Assembly (NCBI GenBank): GCA_023653095.1
Contig: JAMNXP010000009.1
Span: forward strand, 1 to 64,000
From: Bacteroidia bacterium
GTDB lineage: Bacteria; Bacteroidota; Bacteroidia; NS11-12g; UBA955
Reading direction: 5' to 3'
Length of the DNA stretch: 64,000 nucleotides
Positions 56,712 to 64,000 of this stretch are shown in pieces. How positions within the stretch are numbered: position 1 is the stretch's first letter; each line of letters opens with the position of its first letter. Position numbers and translations under genes: made by a program. The notes beneath the pieces are model-generated. The model was not told the origin of the DNA, did not search any database, and saw only the letters and a program-made list of their open reading frames with translations.

Positions 56712-57962
56712 CTATTTATCCAAAAGAGTTTCTATAATTCTGTAATCCAAGGTTTGACCTTTGAGAATCACGTTATAAGCTTTGCTTTGGGGTTGGTCTA
56801 ATTCAAAGTTTCCTTTTTGAAATACCGTCAAATTAACCTTCTCTCCCGCTTCTATTTTGGGGACATTCAACCCGTATAATTTTCTGTTACCGTAGGTCAA
56901 TGAATGCAAAATTGCAGACATTTCCTGCTCTGTTTTTCCGCTCAGTAATATGTGCGAAAGGGCATCGTAAGTGGCGGCTCCAAAACGTGCGTAATTGAAC
57001 TCCAATTTCTTATTTTCAACGTCTTCGGGGGTATGATTGGCACAAATTCCGTCAATCACACCATCCACCAATCCTTGAACCAATGCTTTCCTATCTTCCT
57101 CAGTTCTCAAGGGCGGAAGCACTTTGAAATTTGAATCAAATTCACCTACCAACTGGTCTGTGCCATACAAATTCAACGCTGGAACCACAGCAGATATCCT
57201 TAACCCCGCGGCCTTAGCATTTTTAATGATCTCCACCGATTCTTTGGAACTCACTCCTAAAACAATCAAGGGAACATCCAACCATTTAGCTATCTCAATA
57301 CTCGCTAATACCTCAACCGTTTCGCTGGCCGTAGGAATTCCTTTCAATCCCAAATTCACACTCAATTCACCTTCATGAACTTCAGCGTTGGTAACCAATT
57401 TGGGATTATACGCCATCTGCAAGTAGGGGATATTCAACGATTGACAGTATTGCATCAAACGGCTTCTTAAACTTAAGGTGGCCCCACCCATCATTCCATC
57501 GGTGACCCCAATGCTTCCTGCTTGAGACAGTTCATAAACTTCGGCCATCTCCTTGCCTTCTGCATGCTCCGACGCCAATCCCAGAGGATATAATTTCACT
57601 TTTTGAGACTGTGACTTGTGAATTAACGACTCAATCACAGCGGGTTTCTCTGGCAAAGGATCTGTACCACACAATGCCGCAACCTCGGTAAATCCACCAG
57701 CCGCAGCTGCTAGACAAAAAGTTTCAACCGTTTCCTTCCAAGGTTCACCTGGATCTGGCAAAAAAGAGTAGGCGTCAAACCATCCCCCGGAAACAAAAAG
57801 ATCATTTCCTTTAATGACTTTCACATTTTCGGGAGCGCTGATTGGGGATGTCGAAACCTGGGAAATAACTCCATTTTCAACCAAAATATTCACTCTCTGA
57901 CCGTTCAGGGGGTGATTAATATCGTGCAATAAAGCACTTTGAATGAGCACTGAAGAATTCAT
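56712..57962 (-). CDS. Dihydroorotase-like protein lacking metal ligands (PyrX-type)
   Basis: 416 residues, amidohydrolase barrel of the dihydroorotase family: LFVSGGWFDAYSFLPDPGEPWKETVETFCLAAAAGGFTEV, GSIGVTDG, ICANHTPEDVENKKLEF, FGAATYDAL. Active enzymes have DMHVHLREPG here; this one reads DAYSFLPDPG, so the HxH is gone. The later His sites (QMAYNPKLV, VLGVSS) and the catalytic Asp (ANHTPED for TDHAPH) are also changed. Known inactive dihydroorotases (PyrX/pDHO) support aspartate carbamoyltransferase; that role is inferred. Start overlaps the BatA stop (ATGA). Confidence 0.85.
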   Translation of the reverse strand: MNSSVLIQSALLHDINHPLNGQRVNILVENGVISQVSTSPISAPENVKVIKGNDLFVSGGWFDAYSFLPDPGEPWKETVETFCLAAAAGGFTEVAALCGTDPLPEKPAVIESLIHKSQSQKVKLYPLGLASEHAEGKEMAEVYELSQAGSIGVTDGMMGGATLSLRSRLMQYCQSLNIPYLQMAYNPKLVTNAEVHEGELSVNLGLKGIPTASETVEVLASIEIAKWLDVPLIVLGVSSKESVEIIKNAKAAGLRISAVVPALNLYGTDQLVGEFDSNFKVLPPLRTEEDRKALVQGLVDGVIDGICANHTPEDVENKKLEFNYARFGAATYDALSHILLSGKTEQEMSAILHSLTYGNRKLYGLNVPKIEAGEKVNLTVFQKGNFELDQPQSKAYNVILKGQTLDYRIIETLLDK

Positions 57963-59923
57963 GCTTGTTTCTGCGAATTTACAATTTTTGTTCGGAACGT
58001 GTTATATAGCACCCAAGACTCTAGCAAAATCAAACCTAGTGCAACATACAAGAGCCATTGCGTCCAGTTAAATAGGTTTTCACTTGATGCATTGTCAATC
58101 AAATCCAACTCTGTTTCAATCATTTTTACTCCTTGATCTCTATAATATTTCAAATCTCCAAGAGGCCCATTTTTAAACTCTCTGTTTTGCACGTTGATTG
58201 CAAAAATTTGTTCAAAGCCTGCACCTTTTAATTGATAAAATCCAGAACGTTGAATCTCTTCCCCCATTTGCACCCCCAATCCACGCTCCACGTTTTGGAT
58301 GTTGGCCAACCAAGAAACAGAAGAATCGCCTAAAGATGATATAGACAACGATTTTTCTAAAGACAAATTGAGTTTTGCATCTAAATCCAAAACTCCATTT
58401 TGCTGCACATACAATTCATCTGAGCTCGGTGAACTTCCATAAATCAACTGCGAAAAAAGCGGCAAAAACCACATCGAGTTCCGCACCTTCTGCAAGCCGT
58501 CTTTCCAAGATGCCGCCCATATGAAATCGATCCTATCTGCTTGGTCATTTCTAAAAAGAACAGATTGCTTGTTTTCCGTTTGAATCACCGCATCAAAGTC
58601 CTTTGCAAGTCTATCGCTCCACGGTTCATTTACCGCTACCTCCGGAAGTGGTGTCTTATCGTCTAGTGCTGTTTTTAAAAATCCTTCAAAAACCGGCAAA
58701 TCCAAAAAATTAGATTCTAACCGTGAAAATGAACTTGTAGCAGTCAATTTAGTGCTTTCTCCGTTCAAAAAAATCATTCTCCGCGCATTGCCTTGATAAC
58801 TTTTCAAGTCATTTAAATTTCTCTTTTGAATGAGCCAATCTGCCTCTTGTTCATTTTTTACCCATTCAAAACGTTCGGGTTGGATGGTAAAAATCTTCTC
58901 AAACTCATTATATCCTTCAAATTGCGGCTCTACAAAGATTTTCTGGCGCCTACTGGTGGAGAAAACACAAAACAATTGATTATCAGCTAAAAATTGATCA
59001 CCGGAAATAGCCACTCTGAAAGAATCCAATTTTAATCCGTTCAAATTAAATTCCACCTCTTTCACCGAGGTGGTGGTTTCTTGTTCATTGAATTGGATGC
59101 TCTTTTGTGCTTTAATGACACCATTTGCCCATAAACTCACGTTTGTTAAAACTTGAGTTGCTTGAAGAGAATGTAATGAAACCTGAACCTTCAATCCTGA
59201 TTTATCCTTGTTAAAATAAACCGTATCCAAAGCAAGATTAAACTCATCTTTATCCGTGTTCTGCCGTCCTACTTTCAAAAAACTGCAAGAATTCAATAAA
59301 TCAGTGGAAACTACGGTTGGGTTGTACCCACTCAAAAAGTCTGATTGAAAATCACTCACTATCAAAACCTTGGGCGAAAATCCGTCTTCTTTCGCTCTAT
59401 TAACCCAATTTTGAGCCCGCCCCATCATTTCCCTCAAATTTCTCGGTCTTGAATTCTCAGCAATCACTCCCAATGAACTTCGAAGTTGGCCCGCATCAAT
59501 CCACCCTTGAGAATTTTCACTGGTAACCAGAGCAAAACTCTGTTGAGTTGGCCCTGATTTCAACCATTCTTGCAACAATTCTTGCGCTTGTTGATGCGCA
59601 CTTTCACCCTCCGTGTTGGGCAAAAACATACTTGGCGAATGATCATAAATAACTATCCACCGAACTTGATTGGTTTTTAAATTTCGGGGGACATAGGGCT
59701 GCGCAAAGCCAATAACTAGAAATGAAATAAACAATGACCTCAAAGTCAACAACAACCAAAAACGGATGTTCCTTTGTTTTTGACTAACTTGTAATGCCTT
59801 AAACAATCGTGAAACTCCGGGAAAAAGAATTTTCTTTCTCTTTCTAAACTGCAACAGGTGAACCGCAATTGGGATCAGCAGTAGTAAAAATCCCCAGAGA
59901 AATTCAGGATGTTTAAATGCCAT
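57959..59923 (-). CDS. BatA-domain membrane protein
   Basis: 654 residues. N-terminal BatA region (FKHPEFLWGFLLLLIPIAVHLLQFRKRKKILFPGVSRLFKAL) with two helices, a second anchor (IRFWLLLTLRSLFISFLVIGFAQ), then a vWA-like domain (WIVIYDHSPSMFLPN..., VLIVSDFQSDFLSG) in which the metal-site DxSxS becomes DHSPS. A long periplasmic beta-rich part follows, and a C-terminal helix (WLLYVALGLILLESWVLY). Cell-envelope protein of unknown job. Coupled to the dihydroorotase-like gene. Confidence 0.88.
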   Translation of the reverse strand: MAFKHPEFLWGFLLLLIPIAVHLLQFRKRKKILFPGVSRLFKALQVSQKQRNIRFWLLLTLRSLFISFLVIGFAQPYVPRNLKTNQVRWIVIYDHSPSMFLPNTEGESAHQQAQELLQEWLKSGPTQQSFALVTSENSQGWIDAGQLRSSLGVIAENSRPRNLREMMGRAQNWVNRAKEDGFSPKVLIVSDFQSDFLSGYNPTVVSTDLLNSCSFLKVGRQNTDKDEFNLALDTVYFNKDKSGLKVQVSLHSLQATQVLTNVSLWANGVIKAQKSIQFNEQETTTSVKEVEFNLNGLKLDSFRVAISGDQFLADNQLFCVFSTSRRQKIFVEPQFEGYNEFEKIFTIQPERFEWVKNEQEADWLIQKRNLNDLKSYQGNARRMIFLNGESTKLTATSSFSRLESNFLDLPVFEGFLKTALDDKTPLPEVAVNEPWSDRLAKDFDAVIQTENKQSVLFRNDQADRIDFIWAASWKDGLQKVRNSMWFLPLFSQLIYGSSPSSDELYVQQNGVLDLDAKLNLSLEKSLSISSLGDSSVSWLANIQNVERGLGVQMGEEIQRSGFYQLKGAGFEQIFAINVQNREFKNGPLGDLKYYRDQGVKMIETELDLIDNASSENLFNWTQWLLYVALGLILLESWVLYNTFRTKIVNSQKQA

Positions 59924-59928
59924 TTACA

Positions 59929-60549
59929 TTAGAACAATCCATTGATTGTACTTTCAACTTGATTGATGATTTTCGCTAAATCTTCTGGATTGTCTTGAAA
60001 ATTCATGTCATCAACATTAAAAATCAACAATGGCCCCAATTTGTAATCTGAAATCCAAGCTTCGTATCTTTCATTAAGTCGTTTCAAATAATCCAAACGA
60101 ATAGCATCTTCGTAATCACGGCCACGCATTTGAATTTGATCAACCAATTTAGGAATTCCTGCTCTCAAGTAGATTAATAAATCAGGGGCTTGAATTTGCT
60201 CTTTTATATTTTCATACAAGCGGCTATAATTCTCAAAATCCCGGGTACTCATGAGTCCCATAGAATGCAAGTTAGGAGCAAAAATATTGGCATCTTCATA
60301 GATGGTTCTATCTTGTATCACGGTTTTTTTACCGTTCCTAATTTCTTGAATTCTCTGCCAGCGAGTATTTAAGAAATACACCTGAAGATTGAAACTCCAG
60401 CGCTGCATATCTTCATAAAAATCAGATATATACGGATTATCATCCATATCTTCAAGATGAACCTCCCAATCGTAATGTTTGGCTAAAAGATTTGTAAGGG
60501 TTGTCTTCCCTGCTCCTATATTTCCTGCAATAGCAATATGTCTTGCCAT
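59929..60549 (-). CDS. Deoxynucleoside kinase
   Basis: 206 residues: P-loop IAIAGNIGAGKTTLTNLLA, VIQDRTIYEDANIFA (the ERS/DRS motif), LIYLRAGIPKLVDQIQMRGRDYED (LID arginines). Phosphorylates deoxyadenosine/deoxyguanosine or related nucleosides for dNTP salvage, complementing tdk at 35855. 5 nt from the BatA gene. Confidence 0.92.
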   Translation of the reverse strand: MARHIAIAGNIGAGKTTLTNLLAKHYDWEVHLEDMDDNPYISDFYEDMQRWSFNLQVYFLNTRWQRIQEIRNGKKTVIQDRTIYEDANIFAPNLHSMGLMSTRDFENYSRLYENIKEQIQAPDLLIYLRAGIPKLVDQIQMRGRDYEDAIRLDYLKRLNERYEAWISDYKLGPLLIFNVDDMNFQDNPEDLAKIINQVESTINGLF

Positions 60550-60664
60550 AGTGCAATATTAAACCATGAAAACGAGGGTTTTGGCATTTTTAAGGAATAA
60601 AAGTTTTACACAAAATCACGGTTACACTATACAAATCCGACCTTTGCAACTTCTTTCGTCAACA

Positions 60665-62419
60665 ATGGCAAATAAAAAAAACACCAACAACTGGCAGCTA
60701 TTCTTAAGGCTACTTAAAATCGCCGATTTCCAACGTTCAGCCATTCTATTTGCTGCATTTCTCACGGTGGTTCAAAGCTTGTTAACCGCATTACAACCCA
60801 ATTTATACCAATACATCATAGATCACGTAATTATGGTACGCCACTTCAATCAATTGGAATTGTGGGCCCTGATTCTTTTGATTTGGCTTATAGCACAAAC
60901 CGTCATTGCCTTTTTCAATTCTTACCTCTCCGAAAAAATTGCGCAATCCATCATCTTAAAACTACGCCAATACATCTATGACCACTTAACCCATTTGAAA
61001 CTGTCATTTTTTGATAAAACCCCTGTCGGCACAGCAGTAACTCGCTCCATCACCGACGTTCAAACCATCACAGACCTTTTCTCTTCCGGCATTATCACCA
61101 TTTTAGGTGACATGGTTCAAATAGTTGCCATCTTGGTTTGCATGTTTTTAATCAATTGGAAATTGACCCTACTTACCCTTACCGTAATTCCGCTTTTGAT
61201 TTGGGCTGGAAACTACTTCCGAAAAGGAACCCGCGATACGTTTCAAGAGGTCAGAAACCAAGTAGCTGCACTGAATGCCTTTCTGCAAGAAAGAATCACT
61301 GGCATGGGAGTCATTCAATTGTTCAATCAACAAAAATCAGAATATTCCAAATTCAAACACATCAACAGCAAACACAGAGATGCCAACTTCAAAAGCATCT
61401 TTTATTATTCTGTCTTTTTCCCCATGGTAGAAGTCTTAGTAGCACTTTCATTTGCCATCATCATCTCCTACGGAAGCATCCAAATCTTCGAGAAAAACCT
61501 TCAGCTCGGCGAGGTAACAGCATTCATCATGTTCATAAACCTTTTCTTCCGTCCGGTAAGAGCCATTGCTGACCGATTCAATAACATTCAAATGGGAATC
61601 GTTGCAGCTGAGCGAATTTTCAACCTACTCGATGCCACAGAAAATCAAGAAAACTATGGAGATTTAAAGCCTGAAAAACTGCACGGTAAAATTGAATTCA
61701 AAGACGTTTGGTTTAGATACAATCAATCAGAAGATCATTGGACGCTCAAAGATGTTTCCTTTCAATTAGAACCCGGAAAATCACTGGCCATCATTGGTTC
61801 TACCGGCTCTGGTAAGACCTCCACAGCCAATTTGATTACCTATAATTACCAACATGAGAAAGGTCAAATACTCATTGATGACCAAGAAGTACAAAATTAT
61901 CACCTTCCCTCTTTGAGAAAACGAATTGCCTTTGTACTTCAAGATGTTTTCTTGTTCAGTGGCTCTATAGAATCTAATTTGAATTTGAAACAGGAAAATT
62001 TGCAACAACAAAAATTCCAATCCATCGCCGAAGAAATTGGAGCCTGGGACTTTATCAAAAACTTGCCTGGAGCCTTAGAATTTAACGTAATGGAAAGAGG
62101 ACTTTCTCTCTCTCAAGGACAGCGGCAACTAATTTCCTTTTTGAGAGCTTTGGCTGTTGATCCAGACATCATTATTTTGGATGAAGCCACCAGTTCCATT
62201 GATTCACAATCTGAATCGTTGATTCAAAAAGCCATTGAATTGTTATTAAAGAATAGAACTGCTGTTGTCATTGCTCACAGATTGAGCACCATAAAACACT
62301 GCAATCAAATCATGGTGGTAGAAGCTGGATCTATTGTAGAAAAAGGCACGCCCAAAGAACTATTGGCTAAAGATGGCCATTACAAGCAACTCTACGAAAC
62401 ACAAATTTCGCACAAATAG
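60665..62419 (+). CDS. ABC exporter, fused permease and ATPase (MsbA-like)
   Basis: 584 residues from ATG 60665 (MANKKNTNNWQ); the longer frame to 60566 adds a poor leader. Six helices, starting SAILFAAFLTVVQSLLTAL; coupling helix around YIYDHLTHLKLSFFDKTPVGTAVTRSI. ATPase: Walker A IGSTGSGKTST, Q-loop VLQDVFLFSG, signature LSLSQGQRQL, Walker B IIILDEATSSID, H-loop IAHRLST. Half-size exporter of lipids or drugs; substrate not readable. Confidence 0.93.
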   Translation: MANKKNTNNWQLFLRLLKIADFQRSAILFAAFLTVVQSLLTALQPNLYQYIIDHVIMVRHFNQLELWALILLIWLIAQTVIAFFNSYLSEKIAQSIILKLRQYIYDHLTHLKLSFFDKTPVGTAVTRSITDVQTITDLFSSGIITILGDMVQIVAILVCMFLINWKLTLLTLTVIPLLIWAGNYFRKGTRDTFQEVRNQVAALNAFLQERITGMGVIQLFNQQKSEYSKFKHINSKHRDANFKSIFYYSVFFPMVEVLVALSFAIIISYGSIQIFEKNLQLGEVTAFIMFINLFFRPVRAIADRFNNIQMGIVAAERIFNLLDATENQENYGDLKPEKLHGKIEFKDVWFRYNQSEDHWTLKDVSFQLEPGKSLAIIGSTGSGKTSTANLITYNYQHEKGQILIDDQEVQNYHLPSLRKRIAFVLQDVFLFSGSIESNLNLKQENLQQQKFQSIAEEIGAWDFIKNLPGALEFNVMERGLSLSQGQRQLISFLRALAVDPDIIILDEATSSIDSQSESLIQKAIELLLKNRTAVVIAHRLSTIKHCNQIMVVEAGSIVEKGTPKELLAKDGHYKQLYETQISHK

Positions 62420-62420
62420 A

Positions 62421-62449
62421 AAAGGCCACCCTTTCGAGGTGGCCTTTTT
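62421..62449. terminator. Bidirectional terminator between ABC exporter and rpoC
   Basis: Stem AAGGCCACC/GGTGGCCTT, 7-nt loop, A-run before and T-run after. Confidence 0.92.
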
Positions 62450-62466
62450 ATAAATAGTTAAGAATA

Positions 62467-64000
62467 TTAATCTTCGTCTTCAACAGCCATCTTAGAGGCC
62501 ATTAAACGATCGTATTCGTCACGAGATCCAGTTACAACGTTTTGTATAGCTCTCATACCAGTACCTGCAGGAATTAAATGTCCAACGATTACGTTTTCTT
62601 TCAGACCTTTCAATTCATCTACCTTACCAGAGATTGCAGCTTCATTCAACACCTTGGTGGTTTCCTGGAACGACGCTGCACTCATAAAGCTTTGTGTTCC
62701 CAAAGAAGCTTTGGTAATACCTTGCAATATTGGAGTAGCTGTAGCAGGAACTGCATCACGGAATTCAACTATGCGCTTATCTTGACGGCGCAATGCACTG
62801 TTTTCTTGACGTAGTTCTTTCAAACTTACTATCTGTCCAGCATGCATTACATCACTTTCACCAGCATCAGTCACGAATTTCTTGTCGTAAATCCAGTCAT
62901 TTTCTTTTTGCAAAGTCCATTTATCAACGGCTTCTGCTTCCAAGAAACGTGTATCACCTGGATCAACAACTTCCATTTTCTGCATCATCTGACGAACGAT
63001 TACCTCAATATGTTTATCGTTGATTTTTACACCCTGAAGGTTGTAAACTTCTTGAATACCATTTAAGACATAACGTTGTACCGCAGCAGGACCTTCAACG
63101 CGAAGAATATCTTGAGGAGTGATGGCCCCATCAGACAATGGCTGACCTGCACGTACATAATCACCATCGTGAACCAAGATATGTTTTGACAATGAAACTT
63201 GGAAGTGCTTAACTTCACCGTCTTTAGAGGTAATGATGATCTCTTGGTTACCGCGTTTAGAAACACCATATGTTACCACACCGTCTGTCTCAGCAACTAC
63301 TGCTGGATTGGATGGGTTACGTGCTTCAAACAACTCAGTTACACGAGGAAGACCACCGGTAATGTCTCGAGTACGAGTTGCAGAACGTGGCATCTTCGCT
63401 AAGATATCACCCGCTTTAACGGTTTGACCATTCTTTGCAACCAAAATAGATTTCACAGGTAAGTTAAAGGTTTTGATGTTGCCTTCACCATCTTCAACAC
63501 GGAATACTGGAACCTTAGTTTTATCTTTAGATTCAGTAATAACCATTTCAGAAAGACCGGTTTGCTCATCACCTTCTTCACGCATGTTAATACCTTCAAT
63601 GATATTATCAAACTCCACTTTACCAGTGATATCAGAGATAATCAAGGTATTGAAAGGATCCCATGTACACAACAAGTCGCCCTTCTTTACTTTTTGATTT
63701 TCTTTCACCATCAACTCCGCTCCATATGGAATGTTGTAGGTAGTGATTACTGTTTTCAATTTTGGATCCAAAATTCTAATTTCCCCTGAACGACCCAATA
63801 CCACAACGGCAGTTTTATTTTCACCTGTGTTGTTGTCAATGGTTTCTTTTTCAACGGTACGCATACCATCAAAACTTACCACCCCTTCGTATTTGGTATC
63901 CATGGTATTTTCAGCAGCAATATTCAATGCCGCACCACCCGTGTGGAACGTTCTCAATGTCAACTGAGTACCTGGCTCACCGATTGACTGTGCTGCAATA
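62467..64000 (-). CDS. rpoC: RNA polymerase beta' subunit, C-terminal part (cut by window edge)
   Basis: The open frame runs off the right edge: AAQSIGEPGTQLTLRTFHTGGAA is the universal beta' motif G region, so the start lies outside. After it come the lineage-specific barrel-sandwich-hybrid inserts typical of Bacteroidota (EKETIDNNTGENKTAVVVLGRSGEIRI, and IIEGINMREEGDEQTGLSEMVITESK), PVFRVEDGEGNIKTF, KMPRSATRTRDITGGLPRVTELFEAR, ITPQDILRVEGPAAVQRYVLNGIQEVYNLQGVKINDKHIEVIVRQMMQKM and a final SFMSAASFQETTKVLNEAAISGKVDELKGLKENVIVGHLIPAGTG. ~511 residues visible. Confidence 0.98.
   Translation of the reverse strand, partial: IAAQSIGEPGTQLTLRTFHTGGAALNIAAENTMDTKYEGVVSFDGMRTVEKETIDNNTGENKTAVVVLGRSGEIRILDPKLKTVITTYNIPYGAELMVKENQKVKKGDLLCTWDPFNTLIISDITGKVEFDNIIEGINMREEGDEQTGLSEMVITESKDKTKVPVFRVEDGEGNIKTFNLPVKSILVAKNGQTVKAGDILAKMPRSATRTRDITGGLPRVTELFEARNPSNPAVVAETDGVVTYGVSKRGNQEIIITSKDGEVKHFQVSLSKHILVHDGDYVRAGQPLSDGAITPQDILRVEGPAAVQRYVLNGIQEVYNLQGVKINDKHIEVIVRQMMQKMEVVDPGDTRFLEAEAVDKWTLQKENDWIYDKKFVTDAGESDVMHAGQIVSLKELRQENSALRRQDKRIVEFRDAVPATATPILQGITKASLGTQSFMSAASFQETTKVLNEAAISGKVDELKGLKENVIVGHLIPAGTGMRAIQNVVTGSRDEYDRLMASKMAVEDED

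Overview
The window looks like a chromosomal piece of an aerobic, free-living Bacteroidota (order not certain; Flavobacteriales-like is my best guess). The grounds are type IX secretion (T9SS) C-terminal sorting domains of type A and of the type B / gliding-motility kind, promoters of the Bacteroidota form TTG-N18/19-TAnnTTTG, a fused OlsF-type aminolipid acyltransferase, a serine palmitoyltransferase/CapA-type enzyme, a BatA-domain protein next to a dihydroorotase-like protein, and monomeric isocitrate dehydrogenase. No rRNA, tRNA, CRISPR or prophage was seen. The right edge cuts rpoC.

Layout. 1-210 is a 7/21-bp tandem repeat that runs into a frameshifted gene (198-1060). 1074-9242 holds a secreted SGNH hydrolase, a photolyase, a secreted beta-helix protein, icd and an outer-membrane barrel protein. 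9398-12700 is a three-gene operon (GH20 hexosaminidase, glycosylasparaginase, CutC) that fits N-glycan/glycopeptide breakdown. A mazEF module follows (12760-13319). 13324-19406 (minus strand) is a surface/secreted operon: gingipain-like protein, LamG protein with six two-cysteine repeats, GH5 mannanase. 19529-21178 is olsF, and 21220-25146 encodes a large secreted T9SS protein.

25227-31840 is the most coherent accessory unit, a compact inorganic-sulfur cluster: single-domain rhodanese, two YeeE/YedE-type transporter halves, an MBL-fold/double-rhodanese protein, a TsdA-like dihaem cytochrome, a TauE/SafE exporter and a SoxB-like hydrolase, with no SoxXA/YZ/CD. Three of its intergenic regions carry a Crp/Fnr-type site TGTGA-N6-T(C/T)AC(A/T), which I infer to be a small shared regulon.

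31943-42359 is mostly housekeeping: TatD, enoyl-CoA hydratase, ComEC, thymidine kinase, Nfu and Mrp iron-sulfur proteins, an RsmI-like methylase, the SPT/CapA-like enzyme, an HhH protein, acyl-CoA dehydrogenase and S21. 42436-51556 is an AT-rich accessory region: a parDE module flanked by a duplicated gene end, two large T9SS type B proteins, a decayed IS3-family element that left a headless T9SS gene fragment, and two orphan secreted proteins. 51560-64000 returns to core genes: Xer recombinase, RidA, a WD40 protein, saccharopine dehydrogenase-like, SpoU methylase, DUF4199, an inactive-looking dihydroorotase, a BatA protein, deoxynucleoside kinase, an ABC exporter and rpoC.

A theme across the window is heptanucleotide tandem repeats at five places (1-210, 8383-8410, 9249-9375, 28085-28213, 34457-34561) with different unit sequences but the same 7-nt period. 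One lies inside comEC as 15 units that encode five 7-residue repeats, one abuts a frameshifted gene, and two lie in leaders just upstream of genes. Because 7 is not a multiple of 3, changes in unit number could switch reading frames.
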